From an uncultured Bacteroides sp. (GTDB lineage: Bacteria; Bacteroidota; Bacteroidia; Bacteroidales; Bacteroidaceae), in assembly GCA_900755095.1 (NCBI GenBank), contig CAAEFE010000066.1:9246-73245 (forward strand): 64,000 nt of DNA, read 5' to 3'. This document shows, one piece after another, positions 27,785-37,050 of the stretch. The notes beneath the pieces were generated by a model. The model ran no database searches and was not told the origin of the DNA. It worked only from the letters and a program-made list of their open reading frames with translations. The first letter of the stretch is position 1. Every line of letters begins with the position of its first letter. The translations under genes were made by a program, and so were the position numbers.

Positions 27785-28192
27785 TTATCTATACATTTTT
27801 ACATACCGTGTCCATTTCTTGTCCATCGATACAAATTCAAACTTTTCAAATGTTTCTTTATCTTGTACCAGTGTGACCGAATTGAGCAACCAACTCTCGG
27901 GCCTAAATTCCGCAACGATAGCGGGCAACAGATGTGACAGGATTTCCTCCCGTACGGTGCCTTCTGCCTTCACATAATAATTATTGATTACAGCTTTCTT
28001 CCGGCTTTTCTGTTCCACGGGGACGAAGCCCACCACTTCTTTATCTTCAATCGCAATGAACCACACATACTCTTCGCCCGTCTTGAAAGGGTAATTATTG
28101 TTTGCGCGTATCACTTCGGGATCCATCACCATCGGCGCTAAAAGCCGATATAAGTGTTTGTCTTTTCCTTTTAATCGTATTATCTGTATCAT
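27785..28192 (-). CDS. GNAT-like N-acetyltransferase, first gene of the Ibr-type operon
   Basis: 135 residues from MIQIIRLK; the upstream ATG at 28213 lies within the -7 element, so it is not used. The fold reads as a small GNAT: EYVWFIAIEDKEVVGFVPVEQ, then KKAVINNYYVKAEGTVREEILSHLL, and FEKFEFVSMDKKWTRYVKMYR at the end. The acetyl-CoA loop is degenerate (AEGTVRE). It is spaced 3 bases from the PP-loop gene, implying translational coupling and a common role. Substrate unknown. Confidence 0.7.
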   Translation of the reverse strand: MIQIIRLKGKDKHLYRLLAPMVMDPEVIRANNNYPFKTGEEYVWFIAIEDKEVVGFVPVEQKSRKKAVINNYYVKAEGTVREEILSHLLPAIVAEFRPESWLLNSVTLVQDKETFEKFEFVSMDKKWTRYVKMYR

Positions 28193-28212
28193 ATCATTCA
28201 AAAATGGACACA

Positions 28213-28220
28213 CAAAAATA
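28213..28220 (-). promoter_or_regulatory. -7 element of the GNAT/PP-loop/ParB operon
   Basis: The minus strand reads TATTTTTG, matching TAnnTTTG, about 20 bases ahead of the start chosen for the GNAT gene. It supports that start over the longer reading frame. Confidence 0.5.
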
Positions 28221-28304
28221 AGGAAAAAATATCAAATTCGTCATTTCTGTTCCTAAAACATTTGTTTTTCACACTATTATCTCTATATTTCGATATTTTT
28301 GAAA

Positions 28305-28712
28305 TCACCCATACGCCATTCCTCTTTCACGTTTAAAGTAAGTCAGTATAGTTGCAAAGCTTAAATATTCCCGTCCAGGAGTATGCAACCGACTTTTAAA
28401 CTGATAGTAGGCAAAGATGACTTCGCATGCCAATTTATATTTGAAATGCAGCTTTAAACGGTGCTGCAAAAACTCAAACACCCGGCAGAGATATGCAAAC
28501 ACCTCCTCCACCCTAGCATTTGGAATCACTCGTGGCGCACGATTTACATCCGCTATATGCTCCATCTCATTAAGCACATATTCCAGTTGCTCAATTTCCT
28601 CACCGGTGTTTTGCATTGTACACTTCATTTGTTCTATTTTCTCTCCCTGATGGATGTACTGTTTTCGCTTTCGTTGTAAACGATCTTTTATTATTTCTAT
28701 TCCTTTCAACAT
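28305..28712 (-). CDS. Hypothetical coiled-coil protein
   Basis: 135 residues, not recognised. The N-terminal half is a charged, heptad-rich helix (IIKDRLQRKRKQYIHQGEKIEQ through IEQLEYVLNEMEHIA) likely to form a coiled coil. The C-terminal half is rich in Phe/Tyr/His (VFEFLQHRLKLHFKYKLACEVIFAYYQF). It has no signal peptide or membrane helix. It lies 112 bases upstream of the Ibr-type operon on the same strand and next to a helicase remnant, so it may belong to the accessory patch. Confidence 0.6.
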   Translation of the reverse strand: MLKGIEIIKDRLQRKRKQYIHQGEKIEQMKCTMQNTGEEIEQLEYVLNEMEHIADVNRAPRVIPNARVEEVFAYLCRVFEFLQHRLKLHFKYKLACEVIFAYYQFKSRLHTPGREYLSFATILTYFKRERGMAYG

Positions 28713-28944
28713 TATAAAATTTAGTTATATATAAATGGTTTGATATTACTGATTATTAATCGACAAAACTGCCATATAAAATCTAATCTCGAATGCAAAT
28801 ATAGAAAAGAATGTTTAAATAATTAGATTTTTATTTAAAAATATTCATACTTATTTTACATTTAAATTACCAGCATCAGAAAAACGTTTTTTTCATCCAA
28901 TGAAACGAGTCATAATTTTGCGGCGTACTAAAATATTTTAAACA

Positions 28945-29388
28945 ATGGATAATCAATCTTTTGACTGGCTGCTTCACGGTTACCACGTACTATCCGAGAT
29001 GGCAGTGGCTTATTTTCCCAACTGTCAGGATAACTGATATAGACGATACGCTGGCAAATGCCCATACCCTCCTCGACCGATTGGAAAATGAATGTGGTAC
29101 TGCCGAACATCTCCGTTCCACGTCACAACTCATAGAGGACACTATAAGTTGATAGAGGCCCGCATGGCCAGCAACAAGAACAGTGCTACAGGACTGACTA
29201 CTGGATTTGCCGACCTTGACCGGGTGACATGCGGCTGGCAACCCGGTGAGGAGATCGTTATTGCTGCCCGTCCTGCGGTAGGTAAAACAGCATTTGCACT
29301 GCATCTGGCACGTACTGCAGCTTCTGCCGGTTATCATATCGCTGTGTATATTTTCACATATACAATATTTTTCTTGATGAATAACTGA
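28945..29388 (+). pseudogene. Truncated, frameshifted DnaB-like helicase remnant
   Basis: Three consecutive frames give one recognisable product: MDNQSFDWLLHGYHVL... ending at a TGA (29036-29038); then DIDDTLANAHTLLDRLENE to EHLRSTSQLIEDTIS in the next frame; then back to the first frame for MASNKNSATGLTTGFADLD, CGWQPGEEIVIAARPAVGKTAFALHLAR (the DnaB Walker A, GKT). Similarity stops at HIAVY, where a DnaB would continue with SLEM and some 200 more residues, and the frame closes with unrelated IFTYTIFFLMNN. Two frameshifts plus 3' truncation make it non-functional. It is most likely a relic of a prophage or conjugative element. Confidence 0.75.
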
Positions 29389-29821
29389 CTATTACCATAC
29401 ATTACCGATGGCAGTATGGATTTAGAAGAACACACATTTGCAAGTCATCAAGAAAATCTTGAACCTGCAAGACAAGAAAGGAAGCGAAAATATGATTTGC
29501 ATAAAATTTAAATAGCCTCTAACCAATAAGTCATCTTTATACAATGACGAGTTGTTTGACAAACTTCGTAGTTAGCAATACCGGAGCAACATTCACAATT
29601 ACCTATGAATCAATTATTTACAACAACTCATTCATTTAAACAAAAATTGCCTGCTAAAAATTTAGACAAAATTTGGTCAAATATTCCTTTTTATTAATTA
29701 AAAAGGCTACAGTTTCACAAACTACTATTGGAATTCGGTCTCTTTTCTATATATTTGCGCCCGCATTTCTGATTTTTCGAATGAACCTCCTTATTCAAAT
29801 TACCCAAACTAGATAAAACGA
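29389..29821. other. Gene-poor spacer between helicase remnant and fabH
   Basis: Only a 31-codon charged ORF (29416-29511, MDLEEHTFASHQ...) is visible; it has no recognisable family and may be junk from the decayed element. The right end carries the fabH promoter. Confidence 0.5.
29728..29757 (+). promoter_or_regulatory. fabH promoter
   Basis: TTG at 29728-29730, a 19-base spacer and TATATTTG at 29750-29757 match the Bacteroides -33/-7 consensus with correct spacing. The coding start is 64 bases further on. Confidence 0.75.
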
Positions 29822-30826
29822 ATGGAAAAAATAAACGCAGTAATTACAGGAGTCGGAGGCTATGTACCCGATTATATCTTGACCAATGATGAGATTTCCA
29901 AAATGGTAGATACTACCGATGAATGGATTATGGGGCGTATCGGCATTAAAGAAAGACGTATTTTGAAAGAGGAAGGACTGGGAACTTCTTACATAGCTCG
30001 TAAAGCTGTCAAACAGTTAATAAAACGCACCCAAACAAATCCGGATGATATTGATCTGATAATTGTAGCTACAACAACCCCTGACTACCGCTTTCCTTCC
30101 ACGGCTTCTATTTTATGTGAAAGACTGGGACTGAAAAGAGCTTTTGCTTTTGACATGCAAGCTGTTTGCAGCGGTTTTTTATATGCACTGGAGACTGGAG
30201 CCAATTTTATCCGTTCTGGAAATTACAAGAAAGTGGTAGTTGTAGGCGCTGAAAAGATGTCGTCAATAATAAATTATGCCGACCGGGCAACTTGTCCGAT
30301 TTTCGGTGATGGCGGAGCAGCTGTCATGCTTGAACCTACTACTGAAGATTTTGGCATTATGGATGCTGTGTTAAGAACAGATGGTAAAGGATTGCCTTTT
30401 TTGCACATTAAAGCGGGTGGCTCTATATGTACTCCTTCTTATTATACATTGGATAATCAAATGCATTATATCTATCAGGAAGGACGTACTGTATTCAAAT
30501 ATGCAGTATCCAACATGGCTGATGCCTGTGAATCTATCATTGCAAGAAACCATCTAAGCAAAGAAAACATCGACTGGGTAATTCCTCATCAGGCTAATCA
30601 ACGTATTATCACCGCCGTAACACAACGTTTGGAAGTTCCTGTCGAAAAGGTCATGGTCAACATCGAACGATACGGTAACACTAGTGCCGGCACTCTCCCA
30701 CTCTGCCTCTGGGATTTTGAAGATAAATTCAAAAAAGGAGATAACCTAATTCTTACTGCATTTGGAGCAGGATTTGCATGGGGAGCCATCTATGTGAAAT
30801 GGGGATATGATGGAAAAAAGAGATAG
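29822..30826 (+). CDS. fabH: β-Ketoacyl-ACP synthase III
   Basis: 334 residues with the full catalytic triad of KAS III: C116 ([11 protein letters not shown]), H256 ([10 protein letters not shown]) and N286 (RYGNTSAGT). It condenses acyl-CoA with malonyl-ACP to start fatty acid synthesis; in Bacteroides the branched primers for iso/anteiso lipids enter this way. It stands alone with a good promoter and terminator rather than with plsX/rpmF, so it is probably an additional FabH copy in the genome, which I cannot verify here. Confidence 0.93.
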   Translation: MEKINAVITGVGGYVPDYILTNDEISKMVDTTDEWIMGRIGIKERRILKEEGLGTSYIARKAVKQLIKRTQTNPDDIDLIIVATTTPDYRFPSTASILCERLGLKRAFAFDMQAVCSGFLYALETGANFIRSGNYKKVVVVGAEKMSSIINYADRATCPIFGDGGAAVMLEPTTEDFGIMDAVLRTDGKGLPFLHIKAGGSICTPSYYTLDNQMHYIYQEGRTVFKYAVSNMADACESIIARNHLSKENIDWVIPHQANQRIITAVTQRLEVPVEKVMVNIERYGNTSAGTLPLCLWDFEDKFKKGDNLILTAFGAGFAWGAIYVKWGYDGKKR

Positions 30827-30850
30827 CGATTATTCGCTATCTTCAAAATA

Positions 30851-30889
30851 AAAAATCCTCTGATTTACTGAAAATCAGAGGATTTTTTA
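30851..30889 (+). terminator. fabH terminator
   Basis: AATCCTCTGATTT and AAATCAGAGGATT form a 13-bp stem with a 5-base loop and a following T run. Confidence 0.9.
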
Positions 30890-30899
30890 TTTCCTAATG

Positions 30900-30973
30900 C
30901 GGTGCGTACGGGACTCGAACCCGTGACCCCATGCGTGACAGGCATGTATTCTAACCAACTGAACTAACGCACC
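30900..30973 (-). tRNA. tRNA-Asp (anticodon GTC)
   Basis: Read on the minus strand: acceptor GGTGCGT pairs with ACGCACC, discriminator G; D-arm GTTCAGTTGGTTAGAAT; anticodon stem CATGC/GCATG with loop CTGTCAC giving anticodon GTC; T-loop TTCGAGT between ACGGG and CCCGT. CCA is not encoded. 74 bases. Confidence 0.95.
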
Positions 30974-31091
30974 AAAATATTCACTTTAGCATCTCTCTCG
31001 ATTGCGGATGCAAAGGTAGATATTTTTTTGAAACCTGCAATAGCTTCAGTATCTTTTTTCTGAAAAAGTGGGTTTATTAAGAATTATCGTG

Positions 31092-31099
31092 TACATTTG
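31092..31099 (+). promoter_or_regulatory. -7 element for the aminotransferase gene
   Basis: TACATTTG matches TAnnTTTG, 27 bases ahead of the ATG. Confidence 0.6.
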
Positions 31100-31125
31100 C
31101 AGCTACTAATAAAATAGAAAATAGA

Positions 31126-32442
31126 ATGAAAAATACACCAATTGAACGACATCTGATTGACGAAACCATCAATGAGTTTCAAATTGTCGATTTTTCCAAA
31201 GCTACCATTCGTGAAGTGAAAGCTATTGCTTCAAAAGCAGAAACAGCATCGGGAGTTGAATTTATCAAAATGGAAATGGGTGTTCCGGGACTTCCTCCTT
31301 CCGCTGTAGGCGTGAAAGCGGAAATTGAAGCATTACAAAATGGCATTGCCAGTCTATATCCCGACATCAACGGATTGCCGGAACTAAAGAAAGAGGCATC
31401 CAACTTTATCAAAGCATTCATCAACGTAGATTTAAGTCCGGAAGGTTGTGTGCCTGTCACTGGTTCCATGCAAGGTACATTCGCTTCATTTCTTACTTGC
31501 AGCCAATGTGACGAAAAGAAAGATACGATTTTGTTTATCGATCCAGGGTTTCCGGTACAGAAACAGCAGTTGGTTGTAATGGGGCAAAAGTTTGAAACAT
31601 TTGATGTGTATGACTACCGCGGAGAAAAACTGAAAGAGAAACTGGAAAGCTATCTGAAAAAAGGAAATATATCAGCCATCATTTATTCAAATCCCAATAA
31701 TCCCAGCTGGATTTGCCTGAAAGAAGAAGAATTGAGGATTATCGGTAAATTGGCAACACTGTATGATGTGATTGTTCTGGAGGATTTGGCTTATTTTGCC
31801 ATGGACTTCCGCCAAGATTTAAGTAAACCGTATCAACCTCCTTTCCAGCCATCAGTTGCCCATTATACGGACAATTACGTATTGCTGATTTCCGGCTCAA
31901 AAGCATTCAGCTACGCCGGGCAACGTATTGGGGTAAGTTGTATCTCTGATAAACTATACCACCGAAGCTATCCGGGACTGACCAAACGATATGGTGGCGG
32001 AACTTTCGGAACGGTTTTCATTCACCGTGTGCTTTATGCGCTTTCTTCAGGAACTAGTCATTCTGCACAGTTCGCCATGGCCGCCATGCTGAAAGCTGCC
32101 AACGAAGGACAATATAATTTCCTTAACGAAGTGAAGATATACGGTGAAAGAGCACGGAAATTAAAAGAAATCTTCCTCCGTCACGGTTTTCATCTGGTAT
32201 ATGACAACGATCTGGGCGAGCCGATTGCAGACGGATTTTATTTCACCATCGGTTATCCGGGAATGACCAGTGGCGAACTGGCGAAAGAATTGATGTACTA
32301 CGGAGTCAGCGCTATCTCATTAGTAACTACAGGAAGCCATCAGGAAGGATTGCGCGCGTGTACCTCTTTCATTAAAGACCACCAATATGCTCAACTGGAT
32401 GAAAGAATGAAACTATTTGCTGAAAATCATTCGATAGCCTGA
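31126..32442 (+). CDS. PLP-dependent class I/II aminotransferase
   Basis: 438 residues of fold-type I. The PLP lysine is K259 in LISGSKAFSYAGQRIG; IIYSNPNNPSW and VLEDLAYFAMDF supply the Asn and Asp/Tyr that hold the cofactor. GMEMGVPGLPPS-like N-terminal sequence (KMEMGVPGLPPSAV) and YPDINGLPELKKEA are typical of this class. Amino acid specificity cannot be fixed from sequence; the gene stands alone with its own promoter and terminator. Confidence 0.9.
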   Translation: MKNTPIERHLIDETINEFQIVDFSKATIREVKAIASKAETASGVEFIKMEMGVPGLPPSAVGVKAEIEALQNGIASLYPDINGLPELKKEASNFIKAFINVDLSPEGCVPVTGSMQGTFASFLTCSQCDEKKDTILFIDPGFPVQKQQLVVMGQKFETFDVYDYRGEKLKEKLESYLKKGNISAIIYSNPNNPSWICLKEEELRIIGKLATLYDVIVLEDLAYFAMDFRQDLSKPYQPPFQPSVAHYTDNYVLLISGSKAFSYAGQRIGVSCISDKLYHRSYPGLTKRYGGGTFGTVFIHRVLYALSSGTSHSAQFAMAAMLKAANEGQYNFLNEVKIYGERARKLKEIFLRHGFHLVYDNDLGEPIADGFYFTIGYPGMTSGELAKELMYYGVSAISLVTTGSHQEGLRACTSFIKDHQYAQLDERMKLFAENHSIA

Positions 32443-32483
32443 TTATTTGACATAAGATATTCATAAAAGCCATTCTTAAAATG

Positions 32484-32522
32484 AAAAAAAACGGAAAGAA
32501 CGATTGTTATTCCGTTTTTTTT
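32484..32522 (+). terminator. Terminator between aminotransferase and yqgE
   Basis: Eight A then CGGAA pairs with TTCCG then eight T, with a 13-base loop. It ends just before the likely yqgE start at 32537, so the in-frame upstream ATG at 32504 lies inside the hairpin and is unlikely to be the start. Confidence 0.8.
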
Positions 32523-32536
32523 CTTACTTTAGTGGC

Positions 32537-33127
32537 ATGAATATCGACTCTGACATATTTAAGATTCAATCGAATAATGTGTTGCCATCGAGAGGAAGGA
32601 TTTTAATATCAGAACCTTTTCTACGTGACGCAACGTTTGGCAGATCCGTAATTTTACTGGTCGATCATACGGATGAAGGAAGTATGGGATTGGTTATCAA
32701 CAAGCAACTGCCATTGTTCCTTAACGATATCATCATGGAATTTAAATATCTGGATGAGATTCCTCTATACAAAGGTGGACCTATTGCCACTGATACCCTA
32801 TTTTATCTCCACACATTATCTGATATCCCCGGATCCATTTCTATCAGTAAAGGGCTTTATCTGAATGGAGATTTTGATGAAATAAAGAAATATATATTAC
32901 AAGGGAATAAAATCAGTGAATGCATTCGTTTCTTCTTGGGATATTCCGGTTGGGATAGCGAACAGTTAAATAACGAAATCAGAGAAAACACATGGCTGGT
33001 GTCTGAAGAAGAAAAATCATATCTGATGAAAAACAATATCAAGGATATGTGGCGGACTGCTTTAGAGAAGCTAGGCAGCAAGTACGAAACGTGGTCACGC
33101 TTCCCGCAAGTGCCTACTCTCAACTAA
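32537..33127 (+). CDS. YqgE/AlgH family protein
   Basis: 196 residues from [10 protein letters not shown]. Signature blocks of the UPF0301/AlgH family are present: [51 protein letters not shown] and [12 protein letters not shown]. The family is conserved in bacteria; its molecular role is uncertain, although AlgH was first linked to alginate regulation in Pseudomonas. It is convergent with a GNAT gene, with only 4 bases between. Confidence 0.9.
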   Translation: MNIDSDIFKIQSNNVLPSRGRILISEPFLRDATFGRSVILLVDHTDEGSMGLVINKQLPLFLNDIIMEFKYLDEIPLYKGGPIATDTLFYLHTLSDIPGSISISKGLYLNGDFDEIKKYILQGNKISECIRFFLGYSGWDSEQLNNEIRENTWLVSEEEKSYLMKNNIKDMWRTALEKLGSKYETWSRFPQVPTLN

Positions 33128-33131
33128 TATT

Positions 33132-33668
33132 TTATTTCTTAGGATTCAAACATTGGAGAAGCAATGCATCTTTGTAGCAGCCCTCCACTTGCAGCCAGTT
33201 TTTCAATAATCCGCATTGAACGAAGCCACAAGACGTGAACAGCTTTACACAAACGTCATTATCTGTCGTGACATGCGCATAAAGCTGACTTAAAGACAGA
33301 AAATCAAAAGCGTATTCACAAAGTAGCTTCAGTGCGTCGGTGGCATAACCTTGTTGCCGATAATCCTTATGAACGGCAATTCCGACTTCTCCCCGCGAAT
33401 GAAGGGGAACGAAATCCGTAATATCAATCGTACCAAGGATACACTGGTCGGATTTGCGTACCATCATCAGACGTAATTGCTTATCCGCAAACACATCACA
33501 CTGTGAACCTTCAATATATTGGCGCAACACGTAACGGGAGTATGGAACCGTAAAGTTACTGATGTCCCACATGGAAGGGTCATTTTCCATCTCGTACATA
33601 ATGTCCATATCTTCCGGTTCTACTGCACGAAGATAAATACGTTCGTTCATTAAGAAAGACTGTCTCAT
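33132..33668 (-). CDS. GNAT N-acetyltransferase, RimJ/RimL-like
   Basis: 178 residues; a second Met (MNERIYLRAVEPEDMD) is an alternative start. Core GNAT motifs: CILGTIDITDF, GEVGIAVHKDYRQQGYATDAL (the acetyl-CoA loop Q/RxxGxA) and LSQLYAHVTTDNDVCVKLFTSCGF. It would acetylate an amino group of a protein terminus, antibiotic or metabolite; the substrate is unknown. It overlaps the upstream membrane-protein gene by four bases (ATGA), so the two are cotranscribed. Confidence 0.85.
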   Translation of the reverse strand: MRQSFLMNERIYLRAVEPEDMDIMYEMENDPSMWDISNFTVPYSRYVLRQYIEGSQCDVFADKQLRLMMVRKSDQCILGTIDITDFVPLHSRGEVGIAVHKDYRQQGYATDALKLLCEYAFDFLSLSQLYAHVTTDNDVCVKLFTSCGFVQCGLLKNWLQVEGCYKDALLLQCLNPKK

Positions 33669-34123
33669 AACTTTTCTTCTTTTGCAATGTGAAGTTCGTT
33701 ACGCAATCTCTTCTCGCTGGGCAGGCAGAAAAGTGACGCCGTGAGGCCAATCAGCATACAGAGGTTACCCGTACTGCTCAACGTCAGGTAGTAACACAAA
33801 AGGTTCACTACAATAGCTACTTCAAGCACTCCCAAGCGAACAATGTTCCATTGCACATATCGCTTCAAGGCAAGCGTGATAGTCATGTGATCTATCTTTT
33901 TCTTAAGCACCAAGCTAAATAATTTGAGAGAAAGAGGCACACATAAAGCAGTGAGCAAAATGCCGACCGTCTCAAAATAGTAGATAGCCGGTGCGTTATC
34001 TACCAAACCTCCTACGGGAAAGAGTTCAAACTCTCCTGCCCCAAGCAAAAATGCCGGGAGTACCCAAAAGAAAACATAACTGATATTCAAATTTCTGACA
34101 GCTCGTTTTATCTGTTCTTCCAT
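33665..34123 (-). CDS. Small integral membrane protein, unknown function
   Basis: 152 residues with four hydrophobic segments (ISYVFFWVLPAFLLGAG; YYFETVGILLTALCVPLSL; LGVLEVAIVVNLLCYYL; CMLIGLTASLFCL) and a charged C-terminus. I recognise no family. It sits between recR (26 bases upstream) and the GNAT gene, all minus strand, and probably belongs to the recR transcript. Confidence 0.75.
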   Translation of the reverse strand: MEEQIKRAVRNLNISYVFFWVLPAFLLGAGEFELFPVGGLVDNAPAIYYFETVGILLTALCVPLSLKLFSLVLKKKIDHMTITLALKRYVQWNIVRLGVLEVAIVVNLLCYYLTLSSTGNLCMLIGLTASLFCLPSEKRLRNELHIAKEEKL

Positions 34124-34149
34124 GTTCGTTCTTAAATGATTAATAATGA

Positions 34150-34767
34150 TTATACAGTTCCGGTAAAAAGCGTCCGGTTCACAATACTGCGTCCTAAAGT
34201 TACTTCATCGGCATATTCAAGTTCATCACCAACCGATATGCCACGGGCTATCACACTTAGTTTAACCCCTAGTTTATCCAGCTTGCGATAGATATAGAAG
34301 TTGGTAGTATCCCCCTCCATCGTAGTGCTCAATGCCAGAATAACTTCTTTGATTCCACCTTCAGCCACCCGCTGCACCAGGCTTTCAATTTGAAGGTCAC
34401 TCGGTCCGACTCCGTCCATTGGAGAAATAACCCCACCCAAAACATGATAAAGCCCGCGATACTGCTGGGTTGCCTCCACCGCCATTACATCACGGATATT
34501 TTCCACCACACAGACAGTGGAAGCATCCCGTTGCGGATTAGCACAAATCTGGCAAGTTTCAGTATCGGATATATTATGACACACTTTGCAGTATTTCACC
34601 TCACGTTTCAACGTTATGATAGAATTTCCGAAAGCTTCCACCGTAGCCGTATCCTGACGGAGCAGATGTAGAACAAGCCTCATAGCCGTCTTACGCCCGA
34701 TACCCGGAAGTTTGGAAAATTCGCCGACTGCCTTTTCAAGCAGTATAGAAGGATATTGTTGGTTCAT
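34150..34767 (-). CDS. recR: Recombination mediator protein RecR
   Basis: 205 residues from [10 protein letters not shown]; the longer frame to 34875 runs through the promoter region and is not expected. Helix-hairpin-helix [12 protein letters not shown], Cys4 zinc finger C60-x2-C63...C72-x2-C75, and a Toprim domain ([23 protein letters not shown]) are all present. RecR with RecF/RecO loads RecA at gaps. Upstream -7 element TATCTTTG gives a leader of about 30 bases. Confidence 0.95.
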   Translation of the reverse strand: MNQQYPSILLEKAVGEFSKLPGIGRKTAMRLVLHLLRQDTATVEAFGNSIITLKREVKYCKVCHNISDTETCQICANPQRDASTVCVVENIRDVMAVEATQQYRGLYHVLGGVISPMDGVGPSDLQIESLVQRVAEGGIKEVILALSTTMEGDTTNFYIYRKLDKLGVKLSVIARGISVGDELEYADEVTLGRSIVNRTLFTGTV

Positions 34768-34801
34768 AGATAATATTTGCTGTTCTATCGATAAAACCTT
34801 G

Positions 34802-34809
34802 CAAAGATA
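34802..34809 (-). promoter_or_regulatory. recR -7 promoter element
   Basis: The minus strand reads TATCTTTG, 34 bases ahead of the recR ATG. It lies only 33 bases from the opposing -7 element of the symporter gene, making a compact divergent promoter. Confidence 0.65.
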
Positions 34810-34842
34810 CAGATTATTGTTTTTAATACCTACAAAAATTGC

Positions 34843-34850
34843 TACCTTTG
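34843..34850 (+). promoter_or_regulatory. Symporter gene -7 element, nearly leaderless
   Basis: TACCTTTG matches TAnnTTTG exactly and ends 8 bases before the ATG at 34859. A TTG at 34817-34819 may serve as -33 although the spacing (23) is long. Transcription would start within a few bases of the ATG. Confidence 0.6.
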
Positions 34851-34858
34851 CATCTGTT

Positions 34859-36313
34859 ATGATGATACTAGTCACTATTCTTTGCTACTTCGCGGTATTA
34901 TTACTAATAGCCCGTATCACCGGACGTAAGGGAGGATCGAATGCAGCGTTCTTCAAGGGAGAGAACCAATCACCTTGGTATATAGTCTCTTTTGGAATGA
35001 TTGGCGCCTCTATCTCCGGAGTCACTTTCGTCTCTGTACCGGGAATGGTGCGCGGAATGGATATGACGTATATGCAAACGGTACTCGGATTTTTCTTCGG
35101 ATACATGGTCGTAGCCCATATCTTACTTCCTTTATATTATAAGTTGAATCTGACAAGCATCTACGGATATCTCGGCACCCGCATCGGAGTGCGCGCCTAT
35201 CGCACCGGTTCCTTTTTCTTTCTGCTGTCACGCATGTTGGGAACCGCAGCCAAACTTTATCTGGTATGCCTTATTCTCCATACGTATGTATTCCAAGAAA
35301 TGCACGTTCCCTTTTGGCTGATTGCTGTCGGTTCGGTTGCATTGGTATGGATATATACTCATAAAAGCGGAATAAAGACCATTGTGTGGACAGATACCTT
35401 ACAAACATTTTGCCTGATTGCCGCTCTGATTTTTATCATCTATTTTACGATCCAAAGATTAGACCTTAACTTCAGCGGCATTGTGCAAACAATCCAAAAC
35501 AGCGAACACAGCCGTATTTTTGTATTTGACGACTGGGTATCCCGACAGAACTTCTTCAAACAGTTCTTCAGTGGTATCTTCATCGTCATCGTAATGACCG
35601 GACTGGATCAGGATATGATGCAAAAGAATCTTTCTTGCCGGAACCTCCAGGAAGCACAAAAAAACATGTACTGCTACGGTTTCTCATTCATTCCGCTAAA
35701 TTTCCTTTTTCTATGCTTGGGAATTCTATTAATAGCGCTAGCGGGACAGATGCACCTCGAACTGCCAGCCATGAATGATGATATACTACCCATGTTTGCA
35801 GCCCAAGGTTATCTGGGACAATCCGTATTGGTACTTTTTACAATCGGTATTATCGCAGCAGCTTTCAGCAACTCGGATTCCGCCCTGACAGCCATGACAA
35901 CCAGTGTATGCGTAGACCTGCTGAATACGGAAAAAGACACAGAAGAAACGGCACGTCGCAAAAGAAGCAAAGTGCATTTATCGTTATCAGTCTTATTGGC
36001 ATTCTTCATCTGCCTGGTAGAAATACTTAATAATAAGAGCGTTATTGACGCCATATATATCATCGCCTCCTACACATACGGCCCCCTGCTTGGAATGTTT
36101 GCTTTCGGACTTTTTACACGCAGGCAAACGAACGACCGGTGGGTTCCTCTCATAGCCATCCTTTCACCACTGATCTGCTATCTTGCCGACTGGTGGATTG
36201 GAAAAGAAACCGGATATAAATTCGGTTATGAATTGCTAATGTTAAATGGAACGCTTACCTTTGCGGGGTTAATTTGTATGTCTAAAAAAGGGAAAACGCT
36301 GAAAGTACCATGA
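34859..36313 (+). CDS. Sodium:solute symporter (SSS family)
   Basis: 484 residues from [18 protein letters not shown], which is the first membrane helix; the frame extends upstream over the promoter and recR start, which is not coding. About 13 hydrophobic segments and SSS motifs are present ([59 protein letters not shown] for the Na site). It imports an unidentified solute with sodium. The 3' side carries an unusual palindrome array before engB. Confidence 0.88.
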   Translation: MMILVTILCYFAVLLLIARITGRKGGSNAAFFKGENQSPWYIVSFGMIGASISGVTFVSVPGMVRGMDMTYMQTVLGFFFGYMVVAHILLPLYYKLNLTSIYGYLGTRIGVRAYRTGSFFFLLSRMLGTAAKLYLVCLILHTYVFQEMHVPFWLIAVGSVALVWIYTHKSGIKTIVWTDTLQTFCLIAALIFIIYFTIQRLDLNFSGIVQTIQNSEHSRIFVFDDWVSRQNFFKQFFSGIFIVIVMTGLDQDMMQKNLSCRNLQEAQKNMYCYGFSFIPLNFLFLCLGILLIALAGQMHLELPAMNDDILPMFAAQGYLGQSVLVLFTIGIIAAAFSNSDSALTAMTTSVCVDLLNTEKDTEETARRKRSKVHLSLSVLLAFFICLVEILNNKSVIDAIYIIASYTYGPLLGMFAFGLFTRRQTNDRWVPLIAILSPLICYLADWWIGKETGYKFGYELLMLNGTLTFAGLICMSKKGKTLKVP

Positions 36314-36329
36314 AAACAGGTACTCCGAA

Positions 36330-36408
36330 GTTTATAATAAATAATGGCAGAGTTTATTATAAACTGCGCAATAGTTTATTATAAACAATGAACAAGTTTA
36401 TTATAAAC
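36330..36408. repeat. Four-copy 13-bp palindrome array at exact 22-bp period
   Basis: GTTTATTATAAAC at 36352, 36374 and 36396, plus a variant GTTTATAATAAAT at 36330. Start-to-start spacing is 22 bases each time. Each unit is a palindrome with 6-base arms (GTTTAT/ATAAAC) about one central base; the spacers (9 bases) are unrelated. Confidence 0.9.
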
Positions 36409-36437
36409 GATTTTACAAAGAAATAAATGACAAGAAA

Positions 36438-37043
36438 ATGGAAATAACAAGTGCTGAATTTGTGATTAGCAATACGGACGTGAAGAAATGCCCAGCCGGT
36501 ATTTTCCCGGAATATGCCTTTATAGGCCGTTCGAATGTGGGTAAATCAAGTCTTATCAATATGTTGACCAGTCGTAAAGGTCTGGCCATGACCTCCTCTA
36601 CTCCGGGAAAAACGATGTTAATCAACCACTTCCTTATCAATAAGAATTGGTATCTCGTCGACCTTCCGGGATATGGCTATGCCCGACGCGGACAAAAAGG
36701 GAAAGACCAGATACGCACCATAATCGAAGATTATATTTTGGAACGGGAGCAAATGACCAACCTCTTTGTCCTGATAGACAGCCGGCTGGAACCTCAAAAA
36801 ATAGACCTTGAGTTTATGGAATGGCTGGGCGAGAACGGTATCCCCTTCTCTATCATCTTTACCAAAGCCGATAAACTCAAAGGTGGACGTTTAAAAATGA
36901 ATATCAATGCCTATTTACGTGAGTTGAGTAAACAATGGGAAGAGCTCCCTCCTCACTTCGTATCTTCCTCGGAAGACCGCACAGGACGTATTGATATACT
37001 CAACTACATAGAAAACATAAACAAGGATCTCAATGTTAAATGA
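36438..37043 (+). CDS. engB: Ribosome biogenesis GTPase EngB (YihA/YsxC)
   Basis: 201 residues. G1 GRSNVGKS at 30-37, G3 [13 protein letters not shown]4 TKADK, and the switch I region around MTSSTPGKT. EngB is an essential GTPase for assembly of the large ribosomal subunit. The gene follows the palindrome array and is 7 bases ahead of the DUF4923 gene. Confidence 0.95.
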   Translation: MEITSAEFVISNTDVKKCPAGIFPEYAFIGRSNVGKSSLINMLTSRKGLAMTSSTPGKTMLINHFLINKNWYLVDLPGYGYARRGQKGKDQIRTIIEDYILEREQMTNLFVLIDSRLEPQKIDLEFMEWLGENGIPFSIIFTKADKLKGGRLKMNINAYLRELSKQWEELPPHFVSSSEDRTGRIDILNYIENINKDLNVK

Positions 37044-37050
37044 AAGAAGA

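Noticed and set aside
34712..34858. N-terminal extension of the symporter
   Set aside because: The extra 49 codons overlap the recR start and both promoter elements, and a membrane helix begins right at the Met of 34859.
36330..36408. CRISPR-like array
   Set aside because: Repeat units are only 13 bp with 9-bp spacers, far below CRISPR sizes, and no cas genes are near.
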